From Mangrovimicrobium sp033283265 (GTDB lineage Bacteria; Pseudomonadota; Gammaproteobacteria; Pseudomonadales; Halieaceae): 64,000 bases of DNA. Numbering within the stretch: the stretch's first letter is position 1; each line of letters opens with the position of its first letter. The translations under genes and the position numbers were made by a program. The stretch lies in assembly GCA_033283265.1 (NCBI GenBank), contig JAWMQN010000004.1, positions 186,001-250,000 on the forward strand. Reading direction: 5' to 3'. This document shows, piece by piece, positions 63,110-64,000 of this stretch. The notes under the pieces are model-generated. The model was not told the origin of the DNA, searched no databases, and saw only the letters and a program-made list of their open reading frames with translations.

Positions 63110-63307
63110 TTGAAAAAGCCTGCCCCTCCCAAGCCCCCAAGCGGCAAATCCTCTTCTGCGGACAAGTCCGTGGAGATTTCCCGTAGCTCCAAACGCTTTC
63201 TGGAGACGATGGCTGCGCAGATCGATGCCATCAAGGCGGAGCGTGACAGGCAGGCGGAGGAGCCGCGCCGGCCGAGCCGCCCGCCGAAGGGGAGCAAGAA
63301 GGAATAG
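63110..63307 (+). CDS. possible small basic protein, TTG start
   Basis: A 65 aa frame with no ATG; the start would be TTG 63110 without a clear ribosome-binding site. The sequence is Pro/Lys-rich at both ends (KKPAPPKPPSGK; RPSRPPKGSKKE) with a central helix (SSKRFLETMAAQIDAIKAERDRQAEE). The composition is protein-like, but a chance frame in GC-rich DNA is not excluded. Confidence 0.35.
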   Translation: MKKPAPPKPPSGKSSSADKSVEISRSSKRFLETMAAQIDAIKAERDRQAEEPRRPSRPPKGSKKE

Positions 63308-63353
63308 GGGGGTGGCGCGTTGCCCGCTCAGGGCCGGCGCCCGGGAGATGAAC

Positions 63354-63926
63354 TCAGGCTCCCGTCTCCTCGCCATCCACCAGCGCCTGAATCGTCTGCT
63401 CCATCCACTTCGCCGCATCCGAGCGCTTCGAGGGCGCATTTTCTATCTTCAGGCCGCGGTTGTAGATGGCGGTGCCGGTGCAGATGCTCACCATGAGGTA
63501 GGCGCGCATCCTCGCCCGGGGCGGGCCGAGCCATGCGGCGATGGGTTCTATCATGTGCTCCTGGGCAAACTTCCCGGCGATCGCCGCAGCTTCCGCGTCG
63601 CCTACCGACAGCGAGATCATCGCGGGCAGCGTGACCGTGTGGCTGGCGTCAAAGGTCGTCTGCACCAGGCGCTTGCCGAAGCCGCGTTTCTCCGTTCCGG
63701 TGATCTCCTCGATGCGCAGGGCGCTCATCAGGGCCGCCTCGAACAATCCCGCCTTGGAGCCAAAATGCTTGATCGTGAGGGCCGGGGAGACATCGGCGAG
63801 CCTGGCGATCTCGCGCAGGCCGGTCTGCGCGTAGCCCTTGCTGGTGAACAGGGTTTTCGCCGCCTCGAGTATCCTCGCCTTGGATTGCTCGAGATCCCTT
63901 CGTTTTGTTTTGGGCTGCTTGTCCAT
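63354..63926 (-). CDS. TetR/AcrR-family transcriptional regulator
   Basis: A 190 aa regulator. The HTH is ARILEAAKTLFTSKGYAQTGLREIARLADVSPALTIKHFGSKAGLFEAAL, preceded by a basic arm (KQPKTKRRDLEQSK). The ligand domain contains LGPPRARMRAYLMVSICTGTAIYNRGLKIENAPSKRSDAAKWMEQTIQALVDG, the TetR_C_16-type ending. Its target is unknown; the gene it might control would lie off the right edge. 63927-64000 is its upstream region with nothing else seen. Confidence 0.9.
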   Translation of the reverse strand: MDKQPKTKRRDLEQSKARILEAAKTLFTSKGYAQTGLREIARLADVSPALTIKHFGSKAGLFEAALMSALRIEEITGTEKRGFGKRLVQTTFDASHTVTLPAMISLSVGDAEAAAIAGKFAQEHMIEPIAAWLGPPRARMRAYLMVSICTGTAIYNRGLKIENAPSKRSDAAKWMEQTIQALVDGEETGA

Positions 63927-64000
63927 GACCGCCTTTGACCTTCACTGCCTGGTTGGGAATTCGCCTGTCGGGCACCTTGGCGACCATCCAAATTTAATTG

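Overview
The window is a high-GC gammaproteobacterial chromosome segment, most like the marine Halieaceae/Cellvibrionales group; this assignment is inferred from gene content and order, not from a search. The signals are the leuS-lptE-holA and miaB-ybeZ-ybeY-corC-lnt housekeeping blocks in Pseudomonas-like order, a type IV pilus retraction ATPase, polyhydroxyalkanoate phasins with lysine/alanine-rich tails, beta-oxidation genes, a TonB-dependent receptor and an imuA/imuB mutagenesis locus.

Layout. 1-3.5 kb: part of an integron gene-cassette array. It has AT-richer orphan genes, all on the + strand, separated by attC sites; the integrase must lie off the left edge. 3.5-8.8 kb: a lipocalin, a run of small orphan membrane proteins, a cupin, a GNAT enzyme, a DUF167 protein and YaiI. 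8.8-17.9 kb: a likely catabolic module (SDR, acyl-CoA ligase, TonB receptor, AraC regulator, iron alcohol dehydrogenase, thioesterase, class I-type HMG-CoA reductase). 18.4-26 kb: a minus-strand beta-oxidation operon (acyl-CoA dehydrogenase, thiolase, FadB-like protein) with an unusual APH-fold kinase-like protein and a universal stress protein. 26.2-29.3 kb: imuA, a DUF2788 gene, a macrodomain gene and imuB, behind two LexA boxes. 29.7-40 kb: holA, lptE, leuS, lnt, corC, ybeY, ybeZ, miaB. 40-51.6 kb: DUF1820, a type Ic aminotransferase, lon with a probable sigma-32 promoter, pilU, PilZ, DUF1631, a zinc-ribbon membrane protein, a VWA/MoxR pair and moaA. 51.9-57.7 kb: a DASS transporter, peroxiredoxin, methyltransferases, TetR, two phasins and a probable small RNA with GGA hairpin loops. 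57.8-62.6 kb: a four-gene membrane glycosylation operon. 62.6-64 kb: tRNA-Val(GAC) with its 3' end tandemly duplicated, a tiny gene and a TetR regulator.

The most unusual signal is a dispersed set of nested inverted repeats confined to intergenic gaps (17977-18102, 18241-18374, 26056-26153, 29474-29544, 29601-29675, 34051-34160, 34221-34344, 38431-38544, 51643-51750). Each has a conserved core of about 29, 52 or 58 nt that itself folds into small hairpins, with compensatory base changes between copies. Each core is enclosed by 19-29 bp arms that pair perfectly or nearly so within a copy but differ from copy to copy. Two copies from different core types carry the same 28-29 nt extra stretch at an apical loop. 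This is not a fixed-sequence transposable element and I do not recognise it as a described repeat class.
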